Shown: positions 27,820-36,885, counted from the stretch's first letter. The stretch: DNA of 64,000 nucleotides from Bacillus methanolicus PB1 (GCF_000262755.1 NZ_AFEU01000003.1:558001-622000), one strand, 5' to 3'. A program made the numbers and translations. The notes: a model not told the origin generated them from the letters alone.

Positions 27820-28019
27820 ATGAACTGAATCGCCGTTGAAATGGCGAGCTTTGGGTTCCCTAATTAAAGAGAATATATGTTCCTATTTAAATTTTACCAT
27901 AGATGAATAAAAATTGAGCAAAAAATTTTAAGTTATATCCAATAAAACGTGTTTTATCTCTCCATAAAAAAAGAGACGACTTCCTTAACGGTAATGGCTC
28001 AAATTTCCTTTTATTATTT

Positions 28020-29405
28020 CTACAGTTTTTCTGATGGTTGCGGATTTGGCAGAACCTTTCCAGGGTTTAAAATATTTAACGGATCAAGGGATTGTTTAAT
28101 GCGGGTCATAATGTTAACAGCAGAACCATGTTCCTGTATCTGGTATTTTCTTTTCCCAACTCCAACCCCGTGTTCTCCGGTGCACGTTCCTCCCCGGCTC
28201 AATGCATATTCCACCAATCTGGCATTAAACTTTTCCGCTCGGGACATTTCGCCGGCATCTTCCGGATTAAACATCACTAAAGCATGATAATTTCCATCCC
28301 CAATGTGGCCGAGCAGCGCACCGTCTAATCCTGATTCATCCAGCTCGTACCTGGCAAATTTCACTGCATCTGCAAGTTCGGTAAGTGGGACGCAAACATC
28401 TGTAACCATCATCTTTTTACCTGGCGATCCATGCAGGAAAGCATAAGCGAGATTGTGGCGGGCTTCCCATAATTGGACACGTGCTTTCGTCTCTGTCTCA
28501 AACGCCCATTCACTGCATTCTTCCTGAACGGCCAGCTCCTTGGCGAGTTCAACATCCTGTACAACACCTGCTTGATTCCCGTGGAACTCTAAAAACAGTG
28601 TAGGCTCTTCCTTGTAATCTCTGTCAAACTGCCGGTTAATCTGACGAATCGAGCGTGCATCCACAAGTTCTACCCTGGCGACAGGGATGCCCGCTCCAAG
28701 AATGGAGACAGCCGTATTGACCGCCTGTTCTACAGTCGGAAAGGAAGCTCGTGCCGCCACAATTTCCTCAGGAATTCCATGCACCCTCAGCACCAGTTCG
28801 GTAAAAATACCGAGCGTGCCTTCTGAACCTACGAACAGTCCGGTCAAGTTATATCCGGAAGACGATTTAGCTGAAAGTCCGCCGGTGCGAATGATCTCTC
28901 CGTCCGCTAAAACTACTTCAAGATCTTTCACTTGATCCCGCATGACACCATAACGAACCGAAGTTGTTCCGCTTGCATTCGTTGCGGCCATTCCTCCTAA
29001 CGTAGCGTCTGCTCCCGGGTCTACCGGGAAGAATAGCCCGTATTTTTTCAGTTCCTTATTGACTTGGGAACGTGTAACACCCGGTTGGACTCTGACAAGA
29101 AAATCCCTCGGCCGCACTTCTAAAACTTTGTTCATTCTTTGAAAATCGAGGGAGATTCCCCCTTGATAAGGAATGACGTGCCCCTCGAGGCTGGTCCCCA
29201 AACCAAACGGGACAACCGGAATTTTATTCGTGCTCGCAAATTTCATCACCTTGCTTACATCCTCTGTTGATTCAGGAAAAACGACCACATCAGGAAGATG
29301 AGGTGTATGGTATGATTCATCTTTGCTGTGCTGCTCTAAAATTGTTTCATTAACGGTTATCTGGTCTTTCGATAATATTTTTTGCAATTCCTCATGCAAA
29401 ATCAT
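28020..29405 (-). CDS. FAD-linked oxidase, GlcD / D-lactate dehydrogenase type
   Basis: 461 residues from ATG 29405, eight bases after TGGAGGA; an earlier start at 29438 lacks a site. N-terminal PCMH-type FAD domain (VVPFGLGTSLEGHVIPYQGG, PGADATLGGMAATNASGT, GLFVGSEGTLGIFTEL) and C-terminal FAD-oxidase domain ending GEHGVGVGKRKY. Members oxidise D-2-hydroxy acids such as D-lactate or glycolate and pass electrons to the membrane. No GlcE/GlcF partners lie next to it, so a stand-alone D-lactate dehydrogenase is somewhat more likely than glycolate oxidase; this is inference. Confidence 0.85.
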   Translation of the reverse strand: MILHEELQKILSKDQITVNETILEQHSKDESYHTPHLPDVVVFPESTEDVSKVMKFASTNKIPVVPFGLGTSLEGHVIPYQGGISLDFQRMNKVLEVRPRDFLVRVQPGVTRSQVNKELKKYGLFFPVDPGADATLGGMAATNASGTTSVRYGVMRDQVKDLEVVLADGEIIRTGGLSAKSSSGYNLTGLFVGSEGTLGIFTELVLRVHGIPEEIVAARASFPTVEQAVNTAVSILGAGIPVARVELVDARSIRQINRQFDRDYKEEPTLFLEFHGNQAGVVQDVELAKELAVQEECSEWAFETETKARVQLWEARHNLAYAFLHGSPGKKMMVTDVCVPLTELADAVKFARYELDESGLDGALLGHIGDGNYHALVMFNPEDAGEMSRAEKFNARLVEYALSRGGTCTGEHGVGVGKRKYQIQEHGSAVNIMTRIKQSLDPLNILNPGKVLPNPQPSEKL

Positions 29406-29539
29406 ATATATCGTCCTCCATTGATTCCAGTCTCTCATCTATATAAGTATCTTAGCCTGCTATCTAGGCAAAAACAATACAAATTCTAAATATTCAGACT
29501 TAATAATTTCCGCCTTTAGAAAGATTTTTAATAAAAAAC

Positions 29540-29560
29540 GGGAATGAGTTTAAAACTCCC
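29540..29560 (-). terminator. Hairpin with T-run in the 29.4-30.0 kb gap
   Basis: On the minus strand GGGAGTTT-TA-AACTCATTCCC is followed by GTTTTTTATT. It is 420 bases from the nearest upstream gene on that strand, so it may have been its terminator before the two repeats inserted between them. Confidence 0.55.
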
Positions 29561-29598
29561 AACCCTAACATGGAAATAGCTTTCATTATAAAACAGAA

Positions 29599-29726
29599 CC
29601 AACATAATAAGTCGGTGTGAGCGAAGCAAAGCTCTAAATATTTACAAAGCTAAACAAATATCTTGCAAATGATAAGTTGGCATTTCTAATTTTGTTAGCG
29701 TAGCTCCGCCCCTTTTCCACAAAAAA
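29599..29726 (-). repeat. Interspersed repeat family 3, copy 1
   Basis: On the minus strand it reads TTTTTTGTGGAAAAGGGGC, then AACAAAATTAGAAAT, and ends GCTTTGCTTCGCTCACACCG-ACTTATTATGTTGG. The same series of blocks occurs on the plus strand at 38922-39010. Copy 1 carries about 35 extra bases in the middle. Origin and function unknown. Confidence 0.7.
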
Positions 29727-29727
29727 T

Positions 29728-29976
29728 GAGGCTGTCTCATAAGGGTCTGACCCCATGTGCATTTATCAATATATAGCACATTTATCCAACATTATGTCCT
29801 ATATATTGTGTTATGGAGTCTGACCCTTAGGCTTTTTATACGAAAATGTCCGGTAAAAAGCAAAAAAGCAACGACCTTTGACCTGCTAATTTCATTATAA
29901 ATTGGCGGGTCAAAGGTCGAAAACATTTTCATTCATCGTGGTGGCTGATATGCCATGGAGGTTTGAGACAGCCTCA
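29728..29976 (-). mobile_element. Composite MITE-like element (A-type plus inner palindrome)
   Basis: Outer inverted ends GAGGCTGTCTCATAAG and TTTGAGACAGCCTC span 249 bases. The left 114 bases are a reversed copy of the 25.3 kb A-type element. The right part holds CGACCTTTGACC...GGTCAAAGGTCG around a 24-base loop and a block ATTTTCATTCATCGTG-TGGCTGATATGCCATGG that recurs at 57921. It ends three bases from the stop of the next gene. Confidence 0.75.
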
Positions 29977-29978
29977 TA

Positions 29979-30491
29979 CTAGCTTTTTATGTTTTTTTCA
30001 AGTAAATGTCCTGTTATGCCGCCAATAACTCCTAAAAGCATTCCGTTAAATACGGGGCTAATAAATATTTCAATTAATCGGTCGGTATGAAGAAAGTGAG
30101 GTTGCCAAATAACGCCAATATTCATACCAAGTGCTAATCCTAAACAAAATCCGGTTAAATATGTTTTTTTTGGCGGCTCTTTTCCTTTTCGCTGATAATT
30201 TATGGTGATTGCTTTGTTATAGGCTTGCCACATTGAAAAACCATAAATAGATGGATAAAAAATTCCCCATTGATAACTGACAACATCATGAGCCATTTGG
30301 AAATTTCCATGAAAAGAATGAAGAATCGACACATTTAATTTAGAAAGCACATTGACCATACCTTCACACAACAAAAGCACCGTACCAAAAATATATTGTT
30401 CGTTGTAGAACTGACCGAAACCGCACATCAATACTGACCATAATAAAGCTGTAATTGGTGATTTATACTCATGAAGTTTTCTAGCTTCCAT
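29979..30491 (-). CDS. Membrane protein of unknown function (TM2-like start)
   Basis: 170 residues with about five hydrophobic segments. The N-terminus KSPITALLWSVLMCGFGQFYNEQYIFG resembles the TM2-like SP..A..LS...PGFGQFYNG pattern of small bacterial membrane proteins. Later segments (PVFNGMLLGVIGGITGHLLE) are glycine-rich. AAAGGTT precedes ATG 30491. Its stop abuts a MITE-like element at 29976. Function unknown; I would not assign more. Confidence 0.7.
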   Translation of the reverse strand: MEARKLHEYKSPITALLWSVLMCGFGQFYNEQYIFGTVLLLCEGMVNVLSKLNVSILHSFHGNFQMAHDVVSYQWGIFYPSIYGFSMWQAYNKAITINYQRKGKEPPKKTYLTGFCLGLALGMNIGVIWQPHFLHTDRLIEIFISPVFNGMLLGVIGGITGHLLEKNIKS

Positions 30492-30602
30492 AGTTGAACC
30501 TTTCTAAACATCAAGTGATAATTAAGAGGGTAAATATTATTTCCAAATAATAAAAAATAATACCAATGACAGCGATTTATTTACTTTCAAATTGCTCTTT
30601 GC

Positions 30603-31168
30603 CTATCTCTTTTCTAATAAAGGCTCAAAATTTTTGCCTGAAACAAGGTAATAACCAATCAAAAATTTAAAAATATAAATAGGAAAAGAAAAAAAGGGAT
30701 TCCAGTTTATTGATTTATAAAACCCTAACCATTCAAAAAATGGTTCACCAATAAATGCACCTAAGACCCCATATAAAATAGCCTTGATCATAGGCGGAAT
30801 ATTTGTTTTTATTTGTACAAGAAAAAGAAAGAGCACTGGAGAAAACTTAAATCCCAAGGCAAAAACGACGGTAAAAATGGGACAGGTTCATATCTGTAAT
30901 CCCAAAAACCTAATTCCGTTCCGAAAGAATCCAGGATCAAAGAAATCGTCATGATATAAAATGCCCCTAATATTAAACGGTTAGTGCTTTCTTTTTTTCT
31001 AAATTTCCACCATAAAATCCATGGAATAATTGTAAGTGCAATACAAAGCCACCATTGCCAGGATAAAAACACATATTCAAACCAAATTTCATGATCTTTT
31101 TCATCAGCGAGAACTAATTCCCTGTACATCTCATCAAATTTTTTCAAAACCTCTTTTGGAATAATCAT
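30603..31168 (-). pseudogene. Frameshifted CBO0543-like membrane protein gene
   Basis: Two overlapping frames that together make one protein. The first (from ATG 31168) gives a soluble start, two membrane helices and FWDYRYEPVPFLPSFLPWDL, then runs out at LSFLQCSFFFLYK. The second, one frame over, carries on with SPVLFLFLVQIKTNIPPMIK, IGEPFFEWLGFYKSINWN and FPIYIFKFLIGYYLV. The joined order LPWDLS-F-x-PVLFLFLVQ is that of CBO0543-type proteins of Bacillaceae and clostridia. The break lies in TTTTCTCC near 30845; one missing base explains it. A sequencing error is possible. Confidence 0.75.
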
Positions 31169-31313
31169 TTTTCCCATTCCCTTTTTGTATATTCACTATC
31201 AAAGCTTTATTCTATGTAGATGACTGGTTAATATTCGAAATCCATTCCGAGCAGGCGAAATACATGGGATTGGGGCCTCTTTTTCGTGTTTTTATTAAGA
31301 ATTGGCAAAAAAA

Positions 31314-31361
31314 GTGAACTCCCCCCAGCTGTGGTTAGCTTTGATGTGGGGTAGAGTTCAC
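31314..31361 (-). terminator. Terminator of the mntABCD operon
   Basis: On the minus strand GTGAACTC...GAGTTCAC, with inner CCCCACA/AGCTGGGG pairing, is followed by seven T. The mntD stop codon lies inside the loop. Confidence 0.85.
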
Positions 31362-32216
31362 TGATAATTTCTTAGAAATAATTCCTTTTCGGGGAGCGAA
31401 CAAGAAAACAACAAAGAAGATCAGTCCATTTACTGTTGCCATACTGCCTGATATCGAAACGTCCAGCCAGCTGGCCGCATAATAGCCAATAATTGCCGAG
31501 AACACGCCAATGACCGCACTGAGAACAAGCATGACGCTAAGCTTGTCAGTTAAAAGGTATGCGGATGCGCCCGGGGCAATCAGCATCGCCACAACAAGAA
31601 TGGCGCCGACACTGTCAAATGATGCAACTGTTGTTACAGAAACCATTCCCATTAACAAATAGTGAATCAATAAAACCGGAATACCAATGGCTGCTGCCAT
31701 TTGCGGATCAAATGTTGTAATTTTAAGTTCTTTATAAAATAAGAGAATGAAGATGAGATTAATGATGAAAACTGTCCCCAGCATCAGAAATGCCTTTGGC
31801 ACTTCAGGAAGAAAGCCGATCTTCACCAAGTCCCACGGTACAAACGTAATTTCTCCCATAAGCGCATGGTCAACATCTAAATGAACATTATCGGCAAAAA
31901 TTGTGATAAGAATGACACCGACTGCAAACAAAAAGGTAAACACAACACCGATTGAGGCGTCCTCTTGAATTCCGCTGCTGTGTAAAAGCTGAACGAAAAA
32001 TGCCGTCAACAACCCGACTGCAGCAGCCCCGATCAACATATAAAACCCGTTCATACTCTGGCTGACCAGAAATGCCGCGACAATCCCCAGCAATACAGTA
32101 TGGCTAATCGCGTCTGCCAGCATGGCCAGTTTTCGCAAAATGAGGAAGCAGCCAGTGATGCCGCAATTTACTCCGACAAGAGATCCGACAATTAGAATCC
32201 ACAATTCATAGTTCAT
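31335..32216 (-). CDS. mntD: Manganese ABC transporter permease MntD
   Basis: 293 residues, about eight membrane helices, ABC-3 family. The family core GCFLILRKLAMLADAISHTVL near the N-terminus contacts the ATPase, and KITTFDPQMAAAIGIP with VASFDSVGAILVVAMLIAPGA marks the second conserved block. It overlaps the 3' end of mntC by 11 bases. Paired with MntC it forms the membrane channel. The terminator hairpin overlaps its last codons. Confidence 0.9.
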   Translation of the reverse strand: MNYELWILIVGSLVGVNCGITGCFLILRKLAMLADAISHTVLLGIVAAFLVSQSMNGFYMLIGAAAVGLLTAFFVQLLHSSGIQEDASIGVVFTFLFAVGVILITIFADNVHLDVDHALMGEITFVPWDLVKIGFLPEVPKAFLMLGTVFIINLIFILLFYKELKITTFDPQMAAAIGIPVLLIHYLLMGMVSVTTVASFDSVGAILVVAMLIAPGASAYLLTDKLSVMLVLSAVIGVFSAIIGYYAASWLDVSISGSMATVNGLIFFVVFLFAPRKGIISKKLSVNSTPHQS

Positions 32217-33138
32217 GAGATTCCCTGCCCTTCAAGTGGAGTTCTTTCCTTATTTGCCTGTTAAACAGCATCATTTTTAGCCCTTTTGTTACAAGACCTC
32301 TTTCCGGAGCAAACATCATCGAAACAAGGAAGAGAAATGTTGCTGTAACGACGATGAATGGTCCTGTCGGCAAGCCTTCTCCCAAAGTGCTCATAATTGT
32401 GCCTGAAATTCCTGACAATGCCCCAAAAAATCCTGAGATCACAATCATTTTTCCAAGCGAATTCGTCCAGTAACGGGCTGCAATAGCAGGAGTAATCAGC
32501 ATGGATGCCATTAAAATAACGCCGACCGCTTGAATTCCGACTACAACAGCAGCAACTAAAAGGGATAAAAAGGTAAAGTTTAGAAGCCTTGTCGGGAGTC
32601 CAAGTCCTTTTGCAAAATCAGGATCGAATGTTAAAACTTTTAATTCTTTAAAAAGAAGAGCTGTCACGATGATTAAGACTGCTGCAGCTCCGGTCATCAG
32701 CATGACATCATTTCCTGTTAATGATGCCGCCTGGCCGAAAATAAAATAGTCAAGACCGCTTTTATTGCCTGAAGCAGTTTGTGATACTTTTGTCAAAAGC
32801 ACAATCCCGAAGCCAAAGAATACCGAAAGAACGAGACAAATTGCTGTATCCTCTTTTAAGACCGTGCTTGAAGTAATGATTTGAATACAATATGCTGCCA
32901 AAAGCCCCGAAATCGTTGCACCAATCAGCAAGGCTGTCATCGATTTTTCTCCAGTAAGCAGGAATGCTATGCAAATTCCCGGTAAAGCTGCATGAGCCAC
33001 TGCATCACCGACTAAACTTTGCTTTCTAAGCAGAGCAAAACTTCCAAGTACTCCGCTGGCAATGCCTAGAAGCATCGTTCCAAGAAGGACCCATTGCATA
33101 TTTGCATCGAAAAGAATCATAGCGGTTATCTCTTTCAT
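32206..33138 (-). CDS. mntC: Manganese ABC transporter permease MntC
   Basis: 310 residues from ATG 33138, which follows GAGGTGAGAAGC; an in-frame start at 33183 would lie inside mntB. ABC-3 permease with GSFALLRKQSLVGDAVAHAALPG and LTFDPDFAKGLGLP motifs. The C-terminus is longer and more basic than in MntD (RQIRKELHLKGRESHEL). Two different permeases in one operon is the B. subtilis mntABCD pattern. Confidence 0.9.
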   Translation of the reverse strand: MKEITAMILFDANMQWVLLGTMLLGIASGVLGSFALLRKQSLVGDAVAHAALPGICIAFLLTGEKSMTALLIGATISGLLAAYCIQIITSSTVLKEDTAICLVLSVFFGFGIVLLTKVSQTASGNKSGLDYFIFGQAASLTGNDVMLMTGAAAVLIIVTALLFKELKVLTFDPDFAKGLGLPTRLLNFTFLSLLVAAVVVGIQAVGVILMASMLITPAIAARYWTNSLGKMIVISGFFGALSGISGTIMSTLGEGLPTGPFIVVTATFLFLVSMMFAPERGLVTKGLKMMLFNRQIRKELHLKGRESHEL

Positions 33139-33148
33139 GCTTCTCACC

Positions 33149-33898
33149 TCACATTTGTTCAGCCATAAGCTTATCCTTTTCAAGGAAAGCTAATCTTCCC
33201 CCATATGTCCGATAAAGATTTTCTATCGTAAAAACTATTTCCGTCGGGCCCGCTGCGATTGTCTTCGTATTCAACAGCATCACCCAGTCAAAATATTCCT
33301 TGACGGTTTGCAAGTCGTGATGAACGACAAGCACTGTTTTTCCTTGTTTTTTTAATTCATTTAACAGAGCGATAATTGCTTTTTCTGTCGCTGCATCAAC
33401 TCCGGCAAATGGTTCATCCATAAAATAAATTCTTGCATCCTGAAGAAGGGCTCTCGCCAAAAACACTCTTTGCTGCTGTCCTCCGGAAAGCTGGCTTATT
33501 TGCCGGTCTTCATAATTCTCCATTCCAACTTTTCTTAAACATTCTCTTGCGAGTGAAATGTCTTTTTTTCCGGGCCTTTTAAACCATCCTATATATCCGT
33601 AGCGGCCCATTAACACGACATCAAGCACATTTGTTGGAAAATCCCAATCGACCGAACCGCGCTGCGGAACATACCCGACTAGTCTGTCTTTCGGACGGTA
33701 TTGTTTCCCATAAATTTCAATTTCACCTGAAACCTTTGGAATTAAACCTAGTGTTGCTTTGATGAAAGTAGATTTTCCGGCTCCATTAGGACCGATTATG
33801 CCAATTAGTTTCCCGTCCGGAGCTTCAAAATTAACATCCTTAAGTACAGTTTTCTTTTGATAGGCAACTGTTAAGTTCTTTACTTTTAGAGGCTTCAT
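33149..33898 (-). CDS. mntB: Manganese ABC transporter ATPase MntB
   Basis: 249 residues. Walker A GPNGAGKST near 37, Q-loop GYVPQRGSVDW, signature LSGGQQQRVFLARAL, Walker B IYFMDEPFAG and switch His in VVHHDLQ. The GSVDW-DFP stretch is typical of the Mn/Zn/Fe ABC-3 group. AAGGAGAGG lies before ATG 33898. Sits between the binding protein and permease genes in a tight operon. Confidence 0.93.
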   Translation of the reverse strand: MKPLKVKNLTVAYQKKTVLKDVNFEAPDGKLIGIIGPNGAGKSTFIKATLGLIPKVSGEIEIYGKQYRPKDRLVGYVPQRGSVDWDFPTNVLDVVLMGRYGYIGWFKRPGKKDISLARECLRKVGMENYEDRQISQLSGGQQQRVFLARALLQDARIYFMDEPFAGVDAATEKAIIALLNELKKQGKTVLVVHHDLQTVKEYFDWVMLLNTKTIAAGPTEIVFTIENLYRTYGGRLAFLEKDKLMAEQM

Positions 33899-33912
33899 CC
33901 TTTTTCCTCTCC

Positions 33913-34839
33913 TTATTTAAGTGCGTCCACAATTGTTTTGATATTATGGCGGTACATGCCGATATATGTTCCTTCGTCTGTCCCTTCTTCTCCCATTGCA
34001 TCAGAGTAAAGCTCTCCGCCAATTTTGACGGTATGACCTTTTTTCTTGGCCCCTTGAATGACGGCATTTATCGATCTTTCTGAAATACTCGATTCCACAA
34101 ATACAGCTTTAATATTGCGCTCGACAAGTGTATTCACAAGCTTTTGAACATCACTCAGTCCATACTCCGCATCAGTGCTCAACCCTTGCAAACCCATTAC
34201 TTCCATGTTGTAAGCTGCACCAAAATAGCCGAATGCGTCATGGGCAGTAACCAAAACTCGTTGTTCGGCAGGTATTTTTGCCATTTCTTCCTTGGCAAAC
34301 GCATGTAATTCATCAAGTTTTTTAAAATAAGCATCAGCGTTTTTCTCATAGAAGGATTTATTTTCCGGATCTGCTTTTATTAATCCGTCCTTTACGGTTT
34401 CCAATGCTTGTTTCCAAAGGCTTATGTCAAACCAAACGTGGGGGTCGACCGCTTTTTTATCAGCCGCATTTTTTAATAAATCTTTTTCATCAATGTTCTC
34501 AGCAATCGCATATGTCGGAATTTTGTCATTCATTTTTTCAAAAATGTCAAGCATTTTCCCTTCGAGGTGAAGGCCGTTATAAAAAATAATGTCCGCTTCC
34601 TGGAGCTTCTTTATATCCCCCTGGGTGGCTTTATATAAATGGGGATCTGTACCCGGACCCATCAGGCTTTGTACCTTTACTTTATTTCCTCCGATATTTT
34701 TTACGCCATCTGCAATTTGGCCGGTCGTTACGGTTACTGTCAGTTTTTCTCCGTCTTCAGAATGTTTCGACGTACTTTCCGAACAGCCAGCAAATAAGAA
34801 AAAGGCTGCCATTAACAACATTGCAAATATCTTTTTCAT
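33913..34839 (-). CDS. mntA: Manganese-binding lipoprotein MntA
   Basis: 308 residues from ATG 34839 (AAAGAGGTGAAG upstream); an earlier in-frame start at 34887 would precede that site and spoil the signal. Lipobox LFAGC with Cys near 19. Cluster A-I binding protein: metal ligand segments GTDPHLYKA, DPHVWFDISL and TAHDAFGYFGAAY are seen, with an acidic ligand late in the protein. No long His-rich loop, which fits Mn rather than Zn. First gene of mntABCD, behind a candidate MntR operator. Confidence 0.92.
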   Translation of the reverse strand: MKKIFAMLLMAAFFLFAGCSESTSKHSEDGEKLTVTVTTGQIADGVKNIGGNKVKVQSLMGPGTDPHLYKATQGDIKKLQEADIIFYNGLHLEGKMLDIFEKMNDKIPTYAIAENIDEKDLLKNAADKKAVDPHVWFDISLWKQALETVKDGLIKADPENKSFYEKNADAYFKKLDELHAFAKEEMAKIPAEQRVLVTAHDAFGYFGAAYNMEVMGLQGLSTDAEYGLSDVQKLVNTLVERNIKAVFVESSISERSINAVIQGAKKKGHTVKIGGELYSDAMGEEGTDEGTYIGMYRHNIKTIVDALK

Positions 34840-34935
34840 TGTCTTCACCTCTTTTGTAAATTTGAGATTTTGGCACATTTCTAACATATGCCCAACTTTT
34901 TAACTTCGTTCATTCTTTTTATACTAACACCAAAA

Positions 34936-34953
34936 AGTTTCCTATAGTGAACA
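34936..34953 (-). promoter_or_regulatory. Candidate MntR operator upstream of mntA
   Basis: On the minus strand TGTTCACTATAGGAAACT resembles the B. subtilis MntR box TTTTGCCTTAAGGAAACT in 12-13 of 18 positions, with the GGAAACT half intact. It is about 100 bases from the mntA start. Confidence 0.6.
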
Positions 34954-35006
34954 TTTTAGTGCAATCATAACTTTTGTCAATAAAAAAATCTGAAAACATA
35001 AAAAAA

Positions 35007-35021
35007 TCGGCCTAAGCCGAT
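35007..35021 (-). terminator. Terminator after the 35.0 kb gene
   Basis: On the minus strand CATCGGC-TTA-GGCCGAT is followed by TTTTTTTATG. Confidence 0.85.
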
Positions 35022-35040
35022 GTAAATGATTATTTATTTT

Positions 35041-35325
35041 TTATTTGTAAGACCTGATCGTTCCATTTTTCTGGATGTACCATTTATCATTTGAAACGAT
35101 TGTGACAATTGTCAAGATGAGCGAAGGGATTTTTTCGACCCGAAACACTGCAACTTCAAGCTGTTTATTAAAGATAAGAAAAGAGTCTCCATGTGAAAAA
35201 CTTTGCAGGACGGCACCCATTTTAAGCAAGGAATTGACAATCGCTTCCCGCTCCTCTGTTTCGATCATTATGTGAGGAGAGAAATTTACAATCCAATCTT
35301 CATTACCTATTGAAAATCGGTACAT
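35041..35325 (-). CDS. Hypothetical protein, 94 residues
   Basis: ATG 35325 follows AAGGGTGAGG; its own terminator follows the stop. Soluble: MYRFSIGNEDWIVNFSPHIM, then an acidic helix (ETEEREAIVNSLLKMG) and a beta-rich half ending KWYIQKNGTIRSYK. I do not recognise a family. It lies upstream of mntA on the same strand but separated by a terminator, so it is a separate unit. Confidence 0.7.
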   Translation of the reverse strand: MYRFSIGNEDWIVNFSPHIMIETEEREAIVNSLLKMGAVLQSFSHGDSFLIFNKQLEVAVFRVEKIPSLILTIVTIVSNDKWYIQKNGTIRSYK

Positions 35326-35441
35326 TTCCTCACCCTTTGTTTTGTTGGAGATATTAATAAAAGATATGAATAAAACATGTTTTTATGTATTGCAAATTTT
35401 TTTAAATTAGTTGCGCTTTCGTAAAAAAATTCTCACAATTA

Positions 35442-35471
35442 TTGACGCTTTATATTGTTTTCGTGTATATT
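35442..35471 (+). promoter_or_regulatory. Probable promoter of the cold-shock gene
   Basis: TTGACG, 18 bases, TATATT. It would leave an untranslated leader of about 105 bases before the ATG, usual for cold-shock mRNAs. Confidence 0.65.
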
Positions 35472-35582
35472 AAAGACATCATTTGGCTGAATAAATTTCC
35501 GTCTCCGGAATATATTCTGTCGTATGATATTATTTTACGTGGACACGTTTTGTGTCTCTAAGGTTTAGGAGGAAAGTGTAAA

Positions 35583-35783
35583 ATGCAAAACGGTAAAGTA
35601 AAATGGTTCAACAATGAAAAAGGTTATGGATTTATTGAAGTTGAAGGCGGAGACGATGTATTCGTTCATTTCAGCGCAATTCAAGGCGAAGGTTTCAAAA
35701 GCTTAGAAGAAGGCCAGGAAGTTTCTTTTGAAATCGTTGAAGGAAACCGCGGACCTCAAGCTGCTAATGTTGTAAAACTTTAA
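35583..35783 (+). CDS. Cold shock protein (CspB/CspD type)
   Basis: 66-residue single OB-fold RNA/ssDNA chaperone. RNP1 is KGYGFIEV and RNP2 is VFVHFSAI; the start [11 protein letters not shown] is the family mark. TTTAGGAGGAAAG precedes the ATG with ideal spacing. A long leader and a palindromic repeat as terminator bracket the gene. The exact paralogue (CspB, CspC or CspD) cannot be told from this window. Confidence 0.96.
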   Translation: MQNGKVKWFNNEKGYGFIEVEGGDDVFVHFSAIQGEGFKSLEEGQEVSFEIVEGNRGPQAANVVKL

Positions 35784-35798
35784 TTCTAATAAATAATA

Positions 35799-35872
35799 GA
35801 GGCTGACTAATAAGGGTCTAACTTCCTCTGTGATAGAGGGGGTTTGACCCCTTTGTTGATCAGCCTCTTTTT
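35799..35872. repeat. Palindromic element acting as csp terminator
   Basis: GAGGCTGACTAATAAGGGTC...GATCAGCCTC followed by TTTTTT on the plus strand; inner CTTCCTCTGTG/ATAGAGGGGG pairing. Starts 16 bases after the csp stop and also ends near the convergent zinc-finger gene. Confidence 0.8.
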
Positions 35873-35889
35873 TAATGCCGTACATAATA

Positions 35890-36075
35890 TCATGACAATT
35901 TCTCGCCAACAGCTTTGATTTTTTCTCCCACCGTGCATTGTGTTATGCAAAACCGATGGGCATACCTTTTACCTTTTTCTTTCCGATGGTGTTTATATAA
36001 AAAACAATCTTTGCAGTAATAATTCATAAGTTCTTCCACTTCTGCCAACAATGCTTCACGATCCAATTTTTTCAC
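35890..36075 (-). CDS. Small zinc-finger protein (zf-C2HCIx2C type)
   Basis: 61 residues from GTG 36075, nine bases after GGAG; a TTG at 36090 is also in frame. Cysteine/histidine pattern YYCKDCFLYKHHRKEK and RYAHRFCITQCTVGEKI is that of a small putative zinc finger family of Bacillus (C-x2-C ... H ... C-x3-C). Likely a nucleic-acid or protein adapter; no function known. It ends two bases before ypeP begins on the same strand upstream, so it lies downstream of ypeP in one transcript. Confidence 0.75.
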   Translation of the reverse strand: MKKLDREALLAEVEELMNYYCKDCFLYKHHRKEKGKRYAHRFCITQCTVGEKIKAVGEKLS

Positions 36076-36092
36076 ACCATTCAACTCCAAAT

Positions 36093-36749
36093 CTAAAGTA
36101 TTTGCATTTTACTGTTTATCATTTTTCCTTCTAAAGCCTGGCTTGCCAGTTTATCGGCTTCTTTGTTTTCTTTTCGGGAAACAACGGTATAACGCGGTTC
36201 AATTCCAAGCTCTTTCAGCTTGTTTTCGATCCGGTCAAGCCATTTGTTTAAAACATCCTCATAACATGGCCATTCCCCTTCAAGCTGCTTCAACACACCT
36301 TGTGAATCACCAATAAACTCGCAAGGGAGATGGTGAACGCCAAGCTCTTCAAGAATAGTTAACGTAAAATAAAGCGCCGCGTATTCAGCTTCATTGTTTG
36401 TTTCCATCTCATCAAACAATTGGTTTGCACGGATTCGGTATTTTTTCTTGCCTTGCTTATAATAAATGACTGCTCCAAGACCGGCCTGATTCAATTCTTT
36501 ATGAAATCCGCCATCAAAATAAACGACAACATCATGTGGTTCTTCTTCAATTTTGGCAGTTAATTTTTTTATTTCCTTCATCTTCCATGATGACCCGAGC
36601 TCATCATAAAAAACTAATTCTGCTGCTTTTCCTGTTTTTTCAATCTCTTCTCCGGCCTTAATTGCGAGATCTCCATCCAGCAAATCAGAAATAAACAATA
36701 TCGTTTCCTTACTTTTTAATTTATATTTCCATTCCAATTGAAATTTCAT
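36093..36749 (-). CDS. ypeP: RNase H-like protein YpeP
   Basis: 218 residues. The C-terminal 145 residues are an RNase H fold with all four acidic positions: VVYFDGGF, NNEAEYAAL, IGDSQGV and NKEADKLA. The first 70 residues are an extra domain (FISDLLDGDLAIKAGEEIEK) seen in YpeP proteins. B. subtilis YpeP was reported to lack RNase H activity and to be shorter, so a full set of residues here is worth noting. It faces ypdQ, another RNase H-like gene, across a 136-base divergent region. Confidence 0.82.
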   Translation of the reverse strand: MKFQLEWKYKLKSKETILFISDLLDGDLAIKAGEEIEKTGKAAELVFYDELGSSWKMKEIKKLTAKIEEEPHDVVVYFDGGFHKELNQAGLGAVIYYKQGKKKYRIRANQLFDEMETNNEAEYAALYFTLTILEELGVHHLPCEFIGDSQGVLKQLEGEWPCYEDVLNKWLDRIENKLKELGIEPRYTVVSRKENKEADKLASQALEGKMINSKMQIL

Positions 36750-36885
36750 TTTTTTCAGCCCTTTTTCTAATCTTTTATTATACTATATTGTGTAAATAAG
36801 GCTCATTTACTCACTTTTTATTTTAACCGCGACTCTTTTATGATACACTTTTTTATATTTTTTGATAATTATGGGAGGAATCATT

